Assembly: GCA_018400215.1 (NCBI GenBank)
Contig: JAGYNF010000094.1
Span: 1 to 6,294 of the forward strand
DNA: 6,294 nucleotides
Reading direction: 5' to 3'
DNA from: Cyanobium sp. M55B138
GTDB lineage: Bacteria; Cyanobacteriota; Cyanobacteriia; PCC-6307; Cyanobiaceae
Shown here: positions 1-6,294 of the stretch, piece after piece
Numbering within the stretch: position 1 is the first letter of the stretch
Layout of the letters: the number at the start of each line of letters is the position of its first letter
The notes under the pieces: model-generated
The model's database searches: none
The model's input: only the letters and a program-made list of their open reading frames with translations
What the model was told of the DNA's origin: nothing
Program-made: the position numbers and the translations under genes

Positions 1-590
1 TCCCCTACCCACAGCTTCAGCTGGGGCAACCAGGCATCGCTGAGGGCCCCGATGCGGGAAAAATCCTTGCGTTCACTGAGCACTAGGGTGCGCACCACCA
101 TGCCGCGGCGGATCGCTTTGTGCTTTTTGTCGTAGGGAAACCGCAGCTGGCCCAGGTAGCCCTCACCATCCTCCAGCTCCAGGGTGAGAAAGGTGCGACG
201 GTTCTCCACCAGCTCCAGCCGCCCGCTGCGGTCGGCCTGCTCCCGCCGGTCCTCCACCAGCTCACGGGTGTAGAGATCGGCCACCTGGCCTTCAAAAATG
301 GCGCCCACGGGGTAGCGCCGCAGGGTGGCGTTGCGGCGCCCCGCCTCCACGATCGGCCCCCAGAGCATGTAGAGCAGAAACACCACACCCACCACCAGCA
401 GCACCGGCGCAAACTGGCTGCGAAAGGCCAGCGTTTGGCTGATCAACAGGGTGATCACCCCGCCGATCACCGAGATCAGCAACCGCTGCAGCAATTTGCG
501 GGGATCACCGCTGCAGGCATTGAACTGGGGGCCGGTGGCCACCGCGGGGATCAGGCGCTCCAACTCCCCGGGCTTGAGCGGCAACAACAT
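1..590 (-). CDS. Conserved cyanobacterial two-helix membrane protein of unknown function (C-terminus beyond window)
   Basis: The minus strand is open from ATG (588-590) to the window edge, giving 196 residues without a stop. The N-terminus MLLPLKPGELERLIPAVATG is followed by a PQFNACSGDPRK segment. Two hydrophobic stretches follow, about residues 36-54 and 60-78, separated by a short polar FRSQ turn, so two transmembrane helices are likely. The rest is a charged soluble part with VENRRTFLTLELEDGEGYLG (about 128-147), LRFPYDKKHKAIRRG (149-163), and an end reading SRIGALSDAWLPQLKLWVG. From memory this resembles a family common in cyanobacteria, with LIPxIATGPQ near the N-terminus, that databases sometimes label 'phosphate ABC transporter permease'. 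Two helices and a large soluble tail do not look like an ABC permease, so I do not adopt that name. It follows dapB on the same strand after 76 bp. Codon use looks native. The reading frame is secure; the function is not known. Confidence 0.85.
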   Translation of the reverse strand, partial: MLLPLKPGELERLIPAVATGPQFNACSGDPRKLLQRLLISVIGGVITLLISQTLAFRSQFAPVLLVVGVVFLLYMLWGPIVEAGRRNATLRRYPVGAIFEGQVADLYTRELVEDRREQADRSGRLELVENRRTFLTLELEDGEGYLGQLRFPYDKKHKAIRRGMVVRTLVLSERKDFSRIGALSDAWLPQLKLWVG

Positions 591-666
591 GGCGTTCAAC
601 CCTGGCCAGTGCAGGGAGACTAAGAACTCTCCTGCAGCACTCCGCCGCAGTGCCCCGCCACAGCAC

Positions 667-1533
667 TTAGAGCAGCCGCTCCAGCCCGTAGACCAACCCC
701 GTGAGCTGGCGCACCCGGCGCACGGCCAGCAACACCCCGGGCATGTAGGCGGAGCGATCGATCGTGTCGTGGCGCAGGGTGTAGGTCTCGCCGGGGGCAC
801 CGAACAGCACCTCCTGGTGGGCCACCAGCCCCGGCAGGCGGATCGAATGCAAGCGCAGGCCACTCTCGCGCTGGCCGCCGCGACAGCCCGCCAGGGTCTC
901 GTGCTCCTCCACCTGCTGGGGATTGAAGGATTTGCCCAGCTCCTCGATCAACTCGGCGGTCTTGATGCAGGTGCCGCTGGGGGCATCGGCCTTGCGGTTG
1001 TGGTGCAGCTCGGTGAGCTCGGCGTAGTCGTAGAAGCGGGCGGCGGCGGCGGCGGCCTGCTGCAGCAGCACCATGCCCACCGAGAAATTGGGGATCACGG
1101 CCCCACCGATCGAGGCCTTGTCGGCAAAGGTGGCCAGATCCTGCAGCTGCTCTGGGCTCAGGCCCGTGGTGCCGATCACCGGGTGCACGCCGTAGGCGAT
1201 GGCGCCGCGGGTGTGCTCAAACACCACCTTCGGGTGGGTGAAGTCCACCAACACCGCCCCCTGGCCGGGGCCGGCGTGGCGCACCGCCTGGCTGGCCTGG
1301 CAGAGGCAGCCCTCGAAATCGGCCGTCACCGCCACCTCCAGCTCACCGAGGCCCAGCTCGAGGCCCACATCGGCCCCCTCCTTGCCGGCGGTGGTGTCGA
1401 TCGCCCCCACCAGCTGGCAGTCGGGCGCGGCCAGCACGGCCTGCACCACCTCGGCGCCCATGCGACCCAGAGCACCGGCCACCACCACCGCGATCGGCTG
1501 GGGGGCGGACGCAGGCGGTGCGGAGGAGGTCAT
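667..1533 (-). CDS. dapB: 4-hydroxy-tetrahydrodipicolinate reductase (DapB)
   Basis: DapB is a cytosolic enzyme that reduces 4-hydroxy-tetrahydrodipicolinate with NAD(P)H to tetrahydrodipicolinate, on the way to diaminopimelate and lysine. The 288-residue product is a little longer than the roughly 270 usual for bacterial DapB. The extra length is a low-complexity N-terminus ([13 protein letters not shown]) before the Rossmann strand. Visible signatures, in order: the nucleotide-binding loop [11 protein letters not shown] (16-26), VLVDFTHP (94-101), VIGTTGLS (119-126), PNFSVGM (148-154), the family signature [14 protein letters not shown] (175-188), and [17 protein letters not shown] (229-245). 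By alignment from memory, His177 and Lys181 match the catalytic His and Lys of the E. coli enzyme. The stop is TAA (complement of 667-669). The ATG at 1531-1533 gives the complete Rossmann start; no clear Shine-Dalgarno precedes it. The gene is divergent from chlH. A run of six alanines (160-165) is coded by a GGC/GCC triplet tract. Confidence 0.97.
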   Translation of the reverse strand: MTSSAPPASAPQPIAVVVAGALGRMGAEVVQAVLAAPDCQLVGAIDTTAGKEGADVGLELGLGELEVAVTADFEGCLCQASQAVRHAGPGQGAVLVDFTHPKVVFEHTRGAIAYGVHPVIGTTGLSPEQLQDLATFADKASIGGAVIPNFSVGMVLLQQAAAAAARFYDYAELTELHHNRKADAPSGTCIKTAELIEELGKSFNPQQVEEHETLAGCRGGQRESGLRLHSIRLPGLVAHQEVLFGAPGETYTLRHDTIDRSAYMPGVLLAVRRVRQLTGLVYGLERLL

Positions 1534-1649
1534 GGCGGGTTGGGAGCAGGCGGGGCGGGTGTGGCGCGAGCCTATGCCTGGGCAGCGATCGACGCTCGCA
1601 AACCCGCACGGAGGTCCGTAGATTCCTTGGTACAGCTCAAGCCGCGCCC
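1534..1649. promoter_or_regulatory. Divergent dapB-chlH intergenic region
   Basis: These 116 bp separate the start codons of two divergently transcribed genes, so the proximal promoter elements of both are expected here. On the plus strand TAGATT (1619-1624) is the best -10-like hexamer for chlH, but no good -35 lies 16-18 bp upstream. The six bases at the 17-bp spacing match TTGACA at only three positions. GGAGGT (1610-1615) looks like a ribosome binding site but lies 34 bp from the chlH ATG, too far to serve it. No -10 element stands out on the minus strand for dapB. The function follows from gene orientation; individual elements are not established. Confidence 0.4.
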
Positions 1650-4600
1650 ATGTTCACGCAGGTCCGATCCACCAACCGCCGCATCACCCCCGGCGACGTG
1701 AACGGCCGCGCCGTGATGAAGGCGGTGTATGTGGTGCTGGAGCCCCAGTACCAGAACGCCCTCACCCAGGCCGCCAACGCGCTCAACGCCCAGAACGGGC
1801 CGCTGGCGATCGAACTGAGCGGCTACCTGATCGAGGAACTGCGCGATCCGGATAACTACGCCGATTTCTGCGCCGATGTGGCGGCGGCCGATGTGTTCAT
1901 CGCCTCGCTGATCTTCATCGAAGACCTGGCCCAGAAGGTGGTGGAGGCCGTCGCCCCCCACCGCGACCGGCTCAAGGCGGTGGTGGTGTTCCCGTCGATG
2001 CCGGAGGTGATGCGGCTGAACAAGCTCGGCACGTTCTCCATGGCCCAGCTGGGCCAGAGCAAGAGCGCGATCGCCAGCTTCATGAAAAAGCGCAAGGAGG
2101 CCAATGGTGCCGGCTTCCAGGATGCGATGTTGAAGCTGCTCAACACCCTGCCCACGGTGTTGAAGTATCTGCCGGTGGAGAAGGCGCAGGACGCCCGCTC
2201 CTTCATGCTCAGCTTCCAGTATTGGCTGGGCGGCACGCCAGACAACCTCAGGAATTTCCTGTTGATGCTGGCCGATAAATACGTCTACCCCCGCGGCGGC
2301 AGCGGCGAGGCGGCCGAGCGGCCCGAACTGCAGGTAGCCGATCCGGTCACCTTCCCCGACCTGGGCATCTGGCACCCGTTGGCGCCAGGGATGTTTGAAG
2401 ACCTCAAGGAATATCTCAACTGGAACGCCAGCCGCAAGGATCTCTCCGAGCAGGCGCGCAAGGGGCCGGTGATTGGCCTGGTGCTGCAGCGCAGCCACAT
2501 CGTCACCGGCGATGAGGCCCACTATGTGGCGATCATCCAGGAGATGGAATACCGGGGCGCCACGGTGATTCCGGTGTTCTGCGGCGGATTGGATTTCACC
2601 AAGCCGGTGAATGCCTACTTCGTCGACCCGCTCAACGCCGATGTGCCCCTGGTGGATGGGGTGGTGTCACTCACCGGCTTTGCCCTGGTGGGTGGTCCGG
2701 CCCGCCAGGACCACCCCAAGGCGATCGAGGTGCTCAAGAAGCTCAACCGCCCCTACATGGTGGCGCTGCCGCTGGTGTTCCAAACCACCCAGGAATGGGA
2801 GGAGAGCGACCTGGGCCTGCACCCGGTGCAGGTGGCGCTGCAGATCGCCATCCCCGAGCTCGATGGCGCCATCGAACCGATCGTGCTCAGTGGCCGCGAC
2901 GACGCCACCGGCAAGGCCCACACCCTGCAGGACCGGGTGGAGGCGATTGCCGAACGCTCGATTCGCTGGGCCTCGCTGCGGGTGAAGCCCCGGGCTGAAA
3001 AGAAGCTGGCGATCACCGTGTTCAGCTTCCCGCCCGACAAGGGCAACGTGGGCACCGCCGCCTACCTGGACGTGTTCGGTTCGATCCACCGGGTGATGGA
3101 GGAGATGGCCGCCAAGGGCTACGACGTGAGCGGCCTGCCCAAAACCAGCAAGCAGCTGATGGAGGCGGTGCTGCAGGATCCCGAGGCGCTGGAGGGCTCA
3201 CCGGAGCTGGCGATTGCCCACCGCATGAGCGTGGCGGAGTACGAGCGGCTCACCCCCTATTCCGAGCGGCTGGAGGAGAACTGGGGCAAGCCCCCCGGCA
3301 ACCTCAACAGTGATGGCACCAACCTGCTGATCTACGGCCGCCACTTCGGCAATGTGTTTGTGGGGGTGCAACCCACGTTCGGCTACGAGGGCGACCCGAT
3401 GCGGCTGCTCTATTCCCGCAGCGCCAGCCCCCACCACGGTTTCGCTGCTTATTACACCTACCTGGAGAAGGTGTGGGGCGCCGATGCGGTGCTGCACTTC
3501 GGCACCCACGGCTCGCTGGAGTTCATGCCCGGCAAGCAGATGGGCATGAGCGAAACCTGCTACCCCGATTCGCTGATCGGCGCCCTGCCCAACCTCTACT
3601 ACTACGCCGCCAACAACCCGAGCGAAGCCACGATCGCCAAGCGGCGTGGCTACGCCGAAACGATCAGCTATCTCACGCCACCGGCCGAGAATGCCGGCCT
3701 CTATAAGGGCCTCAAGGAGCTGGGCGAGCTGGTGGGCAGCTACCAGCAGCTGCGCGAGGGCTCCCGCGGCGTGCAGATCGTGAATGCGGTGGTGGAAACG
3801 GCCCGCCTCTGCAACCTCGACAAGGATGTGACCCTGCCGGAGGGGGATGCCGCCGAGCTCGACCTCGAGGCCCGCGACGCCGTGATCGGCGCGGTGTACC
3901 GCCAACTGATGGAGATCGAGAGCCGGCTGCTGCCCTGCGGCCTGCACACGATCGGCAAGCCCCCCACCGCCGAGGAGGCGATCGCCACCCTGGTGAACAT
4001 CGCTGCGCTGGAGCGTGAGGAGGAGGGCTTCCGCTCCCTGCCGGCCCTGCTGGCCGAGAGCCTGGGGCGCACGATCGCCGAGGTCTACAAGGGCAATGAC
4101 GAAGGCGTGCTCGCCGATGTGGAGCTCAACCGCCGCATCACCGAAACCAGCCGCGCCGCCGTGGGCGCCATGGTGCGTTCGGTGACCGGCAGCGACGGCC
4201 GGGTAACGCTGCGGCGCAACTTCGGCTGGCTGTTTGATTGGCTGAGCAAGTTTGGCTTCAAACTGCCCAGCCCCTGGCTGCGGACCTGCTGCGGCGCCGG
4301 CTTTGTGAGCGTGGATTCCGGCGAACTCGACAAACTGTTCGCCTATCTGCAGTTCTGCCTTGAGCAGATCTGCGCCGACATGGAGATGGAGAGCCTGCTC
4401 AAGGCGCTCGATGGCGGCTACGTGCTGCCGGGCCCCGGTGGCGATCCGATCCGCAACCCCGGCGTGCTGCCCAGCGGCAAGAACATCCACGCCCTTGACC
4501 CCCAGTCGATCCCCACCCGGGCGGCGATTGCGGCGGCGAAGGGGGTGGTGGACAAGCTGATCGAACGCCAGAAAGCCGAGCAGGGCACCTGGCCGGAAAC

Positions 4601-5666
4601 GATCGCCTGCGTGCTCTGGGGCACCGACAACATCAAGACCTACGGCGAATCCCTGGCCCAGATTCTCTGGTTCATCGGCGTCAAGCCGGTGGCCGATTCC
4701 CTGGGGCGGGTGAACAAGCTCGAGCTGATTCCCCTCGAGGAGCTGGGCCGCCCCCGCATCGATGTGGTGGTGAACTGCAGCGGTGTGTTCCGCGACCTGT
4801 TCATTAACCAGATGGGCCTGATTGACCAGGGCGTGAAGATGGCCGCCGAGGCCGATGAGCCCCTGGCGATGAATTTCGTGCGCAAACATGCTTTGGAGCA
4901 GGCTGAAGCGGAGGGCATCTCCCTGCGGGATGCGGCCACCCGCGTGTTCTCCAATGCCAGCGGCAGCTATTCATCCAATGTGAACCTGGCGGTGGAAAAC
5001 AGCACCTGGGAGGAGGAGAAGGAACTGCAGGAGATGTATCTCTCCCGCAAAACCTTTGCCTTCAATGCCGATAACCCGGGCGAGATGAACCAGAAGCGTG
5101 AGGTGTTCGAATCGGTGATGAAAACCGCCGACGTCACCTTCCAAAACCTCGATTCGGCTGAGATCTCCCTCACCGACGTGAGCCACTACTTCGACAGCGA
5201 CCCCACCAAGCTGATCCAGGGATTGCGCGCCGATGGCAAGGCGCCCACCAGCTACATCGCCGATACCACCACCGCCAACGCCCAGGTGCGTTCCCTGAGC
5301 GAAACGATCCGCTTGGATTCACGCACCAAGCTGCTCAACCCCAAGTGGTATGAGGGCATGCTCAATTCCGGCTATGAGGGGGTGCGCGAAGTGGCCAAGC
5401 GGCTCAACTTCACCCTCGGCTGGAGTGCCACCAGCGGCGCCGTGGACAATTTCGTGTATGAAGATGCCAACGACACCTTCATCAACGACCCGGAGATGCG
5501 CCAGCGGCTGATGGACCTCAACCCCCACAGCTTCCGCCGCATCGTGGGCACGCTCCTTGAGGTGAACGGTCGCGGCTATTGGGAAACCAGCGATGAGAAC
5601 ATCGCCCAGCTGCAGGAGATCTACCAGGAGATCGAAGACAAGATCGAAGGGGTTACGGAGGGGTGA
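1650..5666 (+). CDS. chlH: Magnesium chelatase subunit H (ChlH, porphyrin-binding subunit)
   Basis: ChlH binds protoporphyrin IX and, with the AAA+ motor ChlI, the adaptor ChlD and the activator GUN4, inserts Mg2+ in the first committed step of chlorophyll synthesis. The product has 1338 residues, the normal length for cyanobacterial ChlH, and no frameshift. The N-terminal part (about 20-180) fits the ChlH N-terminal domain (DUF3479 in Pfam), with VVYxxLEPQYQ-like [20 protein letters not shown] and [15 protein letters not shown] (115-129). The rest is the CobN/Mg-chelatase domain: [11 protein letters not shown] (573-583), [15 protein letters not shown], the signature [15 protein letters not shown] (616-630) with the conserved His and Glu of the active-site region, [20 protein letters not shown] (from about 926), [12 protein letters not shown] (about 990), and [16 protein letters not shown] (1036-1051). 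The frame is open upstream to 1518, but the start at 1650 gives [11 protein letters not shown], matching known cyanobacterial ChlH N-termini (MFTNVKST in Synechocystis, from memory). ATG 1716 is a weaker alternative. There is no Shine-Dalgarno just before 1650. ChlI and ChlD are not in the window. Confidence 0.98.
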   Translation: MFTQVRSTNRRITPGDVNGRAVMKAVYVVLEPQYQNALTQAANALNAQNGPLAIELSGYLIEELRDPDNYADFCADVAAADVFIASLIFIEDLAQKVVEAVAPHRDRLKAVVVFPSMPEVMRLNKLGTFSMAQLGQSKSAIASFMKKRKEANGAGFQDAMLKLLNTLPTVLKYLPVEKAQDARSFMLSFQYWLGGTPDNLRNFLLMLADKYVYPRGGSGEAAERPELQVADPVTFPDLGIWHPLAPGMFEDLKEYLNWNASRKDLSEQARKGPVIGLVLQRSHIVTGDEAHYVAIIQEMEYRGATVIPVFCGGLDFTKPVNAYFVDPLNADVPLVDGVVSLTGFALVGGPARQDHPKAIEVLKKLNRPYMVALPLVFQTTQEWEESDLGLHPVQVALQIAIPELDGAIEPIVLSGRDDATGKAHTLQDRVEAIAERSIRWASLRVKPRAEKKLAITVFSFPPDKGNVGTAAYLDVFGSIHRVMEEMAAKGYDVSGLPKTSKQLMEAVLQDPEALEGSPELAIAHRMSVAEYERLTPYSERLEENWGKPPGNLNSDGTNLLIYGRHFGNVFVGVQPTFGYEGDPMRLLYSRSASPHHGFAAYYTYLEKVWGADAVLHFGTHGSLEFMPGKQMGMSETCYPDSLIGALPNLYYYAANNPSEATIAKRRGYAETISYLTPPAENAGLYKGLKELGELVGSYQQLREGSRGVQIVNAVVETARLCNLDKDVTLPEGDAAELDLEARDAVIGAVYRQLMEIESRLLPCGLHTIGKPPTAEEAIATLVNIAALEREEEGFRSLPALLAESLGRTIAEVYKGNDEGVLADVELNRRITETSRAAVGAMVRSVTGSDGRVTLRRNFGWLFDWLSKFGFKLPSPWLRTCCGAGFVSVDSGELDKLFAYLQFCLEQICADMEMESLLKALDGGYVLPGPGGDPIRNPGVLPSGKNIHALDPQSIPTRAAIAAAKGVVDKLIERQKAEQGTWPETIACVLWGTDNIKTYGESLAQILWFIGVKPVADSLGRVNKLELIPLEELGRPRIDVVVNCSGVFRDLFINQMGLIDQGVKMAAEADEPLAMNFVRKHALEQAEAEGISLRDAATRVFSNASGSYSSNVNLAVENSTWEEEKELQEMYLSRKTFAFNADNPGEMNQKREVFESVMKTADVTFQNLDSAEISLTDVSHYFDSDPTKLIQGLRADGKAPTSYIADTTTANAQVRSLSETIRLDSRTKLLNPKWYEGMLNSGYEGVREVAKRLNFTLGWSATSGAVDNFVYEDANDTFINDPEMRQRLMDLNPHSFRRIVGTLLEVNGRGYWETSDENIAQLQEIYQEIEDKIEGVTEG

Positions 5667-5669
5667 ACG

Positions 5670-5687
5670 CTCTGAGCTGAGTCAGAG
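5670..5687 (+). other. Small inverted repeat just after chlH
   Basis: CTCTGA (5670-5675) and TCAGAG (5682-5687) form a perfect 6-bp stem with the 6-nt loop GCTGAG, starting 4 nt after the chlH stop codon. No run of T follows (the next bases are AAACC), so it does not meet the rule for an intrinsic terminator. It lies immediately before the ATG of the broken DUF4160 gene. It may be a chance repeat, a weak 3'-end structure of the chlH mRNA, or a structure near the next gene's ribosome binding site. Confidence 0.25.
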
Positions 5688-5693
5688 AAACCA

Positions 5694-5904
5694 ATGTCAA
5701 CAGTTCTAAGACAATGCCCATATCGATTCTATTTTTATAGTCACGAACCTAACGAGCCACCTCACATCCACATTGACCGAGACCAATGCAGTTGCTCTTT
5801 CAGGCAACATTGGCTTCAGAGTAGCTGAGCTCCGAGCGATCAATGTGATTGTGCGCGAAAACGCGGCTATGCTGAACCAACGGTGGCAAGATTTCCATGG
5901 CTAA
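5694..5904 (+). pseudogene. DUF4160-family gene, broken by an internal deletion with frameshift
   Basis: DUF4160 proteins are small (about 80 residues), of unknown biochemical function, and often encoded directly before a DUF2442 gene. From ATG 5694 the frame reads MSTVLRQCPYRFYFY, then SHEPNEPPHIHIDRDQC (to residue 32). This is the family N-terminus with its PxRFYFYS and EPPHxHxxRD motifs. It then continues into unrelated residues and stops at TGA 5826-5828, 44 residues in all. The family C-terminus lies in a different frame from 5791 to TAA 5902-5904: VALSGNIGFRVAELRAINVI, then VRENAAMLNQRWQDFHG (37 residues). The two parts join at about 5789-5791. The middle segment, normally close to SAKFWLxP, is absent. 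Counting the eight expected codons against the one leftover base gives a net loss of about 23 nt. The start is only 27 bp after the chlH stop, so there is little room for a separate promoter and transcription may come from chlH. The family assignment is from remembered consensus. Confidence 0.85.
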
Positions 5905-6294
5905 CTCCGGCGAACGCCTCGTAGGGGTCGCTGTTTCTGAGGACACGCTGACTGTCGACCTCGCAGATGGGCGCACCATCAGTGCGCCACTAGCTTGGTA
6001 TCCCAAGCTTCTCCACGCCACACCAGAAGAACGTGGCAATTGGGTGCTCGCGGGAGCCGGCTATGGGATCCACTGGCCGGAGATCGACGAAGACCTCAGC
6101 AGCGAAGGCCTGCTCCGGGGCGCGCCTGCATCAAGACTCCATGCAGGTCGAGCCATTCAATCGGTATCAACCCAAGCGGAGTCGACACCGGGCGACGACT
6201 TGAGCCTGATCAGGGATCAGGCTGCGATCATCACGGAGTGGAAACGGTCCCTCTTCATAACGAGCTTCTGGGGTGTCATGACTGCACCACCAGC
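5897..6294 (+). CDS. DUF2442-family protein, with unusual C-terminal extension (runs off the right edge)
   Basis: DUF2442 is a small domain of unknown biochemical function, commonly paired with DUF4160 in a toxin-antitoxin-like arrangement. ATG 5897-5899 lies inside the end of the DUF4160 gene, whose TAA is 5902-5904, an 8-base overlap typical of coupled translation. Residues 1-78 are a good family match: an N-terminal strand segment, the DGRTISAPLAWYPKLLHATP segment (24-43), ERGNWVLAGAGYGIHWPEID (46-65), and EDLSSEGLLRGAP (65-77). The domain usually ends soon after that last motif. Here the frame stays open for another 55 codons (SRLHAGRAIQS to the edge, 132 complete residues in view) with residues I do not recognise. 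The extension holds two inverted repeats at 6125-6147 and 6203-6223. It may be a second domain, as some family members carry extra C-terminal domains, or read-through after loss of the native stop. The N-terminal domain is secure and the tail is uncertain. Confidence 0.82.
   Translation, partial: MANSGERLVGVAVSEDTLTVDLADGRTISAPLAWYPKLLHATPEERGNWVLAGAGYGIHWPEIDEDLSSEGLLRGAPASRLHAGRAIQSVSTQAESTPGDDLSLIRDQAAIITEWKRSLFITSFWGVMTAPP
6125..6147. repeat. Inverted repeat, 7-bp arms, 9-nt loop
   Basis: CCTGCAT (6125-6131) and ATGCAGG (6141-6147) are perfect reverse complements separated by CAAGACTCC. The repeat falls exactly where the DUF2442 domain normally ends, in the GAPASRLHAG part of the frame. 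No T-tract follows on the plus strand. Function is unknown. Confidence 0.5.
6203..6223. repeat. Inverted repeat, 9-bp arms, 3-nt loop, built on a tandem heptamer
   Basis: AGCCTGATC (6203-6211) and GATCAGGCT (6215-6223) are perfect reverse complements around the trinucleotide AGG. This makes the strongest hairpin noticed in the window. The same stretch contains two tandem copies of GATCAGG (6208-6221). There is no following T-tract on either strand, so a standard intrinsic terminator is not supported. On the minus strand a short open frame entering from the right edge stops (TGA) within the arm next to the edge, so a 3'-end structure for a minus-strand gene beyond the window is conceivable. 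Confidence 0.5.

Noticed and set aside
637..653. Small inverted repeat GCACT/AGTGC between dapB and the membrane protein gene
   Set aside because: The stem is only 5 bp with a 7-nt loop and no T-tract on the minus strand. It is too weak to call a terminator.
755..764. Palindrome CGATCGATCG and other CGATCG-rich spots
   Set aside because: It sits in the conserved HDTIDRS coding segment of dapB and is consistent with the general abundance of CGATCG/HIP1-like words in cyanobacteria. No specific function is indicated.
1518..1649. In-frame upstream extension of chlH by 44 codons
   Set aside because: The residues are Arg/Gly/Ser-rich and unlike any ChlH N-terminus, and the extension would overlap the dapB start. 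The conserved MFTQVRST start at 1650 explains the gene.
451..1701. A 416-codon plus-strand frame opposite the membrane protein gene and dapB
   Set aside because: It spans the opposite strand of two confidently identified genes and their gap, with low-complexity Gly/His/Gln content and no domain.
1572..2522. A 316-codon minus-strand frame overlapping the chlH leader and N-terminus
   Set aside because: It is antisense to chlH, rich in His, Gly and Arg, with no family match. It is explained by GC-biased third positions.
3198..4889. A 563-codon open frame on the minus strand antisense to chlH
   Set aside because: It lies wholly within chlH, is rich in His, Gly, Ala and Gln as expected from reversed GC-biased codons, and shows no recognisable domain. 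It is a shadow of the chlH coding frame.
5800..6039. A 79-codon minus-strand frame in the accessory region
   Set aside because: It is antisense to the DUF4160 remnant and the DUF2442 gene, whose plus-strand products match known families. No domain is visible in the antisense product.

Overview
The window looks like a GC-rich picocyanobacterial chromosome of the Synechococcus/Cyanobium type. The evidence is a full-length ChlH (porphyrin-binding subunit of Mg-chelatase) with the cyanobacterial N-terminus MFTQVRST, a cyanobacterial-style DapB, a cyanobacterial conserved membrane protein, and two exact copies of the cyanobacterial HIP1 octamer GCGATCGC (2067-2074 and 3978-3985). The genus is an inference; no rRNA or other marker is present.

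Layout: (1) 1-590, minus strand: a conserved two-helix membrane protein of unknown function whose C-terminus runs off the left edge. (2) 667-1533, minus strand: dapB, 4-hydroxy-tetrahydrodipicolinate reductase of lysine/diaminopimelate synthesis. It lies 76 bp upstream of the membrane protein gene in the same direction, so the two may be cotranscribed. (3) 1534-1649: a 116-bp divergent intergenic region that must hold the 5' regulatory sequences of both dapB and chlH. (4) 1650-5666, plus strand: chlH, intact at 1338 residues. (5) 5667-6294, plus strand: an accessory pair. A DUF4160-family gene is broken by a small internal deletion that shifts the frame. A DUF2442-family gene starts inside the end of the DUF4160 gene and is still open at the right edge.

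The left 5.7 kb is ordinary housekeeping sequence: chlorophyll synthesis, diaminopimelate/lysine synthesis and a membrane protein. The composition changes right after the chlH stop: 5691-5760 is 40% G+C by direct count, against 75% in a sample of chlH (3841-3900). This change and the typical accessory DUF4160-DUF2442 pairing suggest that a small acquired module, toxin-antitoxin-like in layout but of unproven function, sits just downstream of chlH and is now decaying. The tail of the DUF2442 frame runs about 50 codons past the normal end of the domain and contains two perfect inverted repeats. I found no RNA gene, CRISPR array, insertion sequence or convincing new multi-gene system. The most informative unusual spot is 5667-6294.
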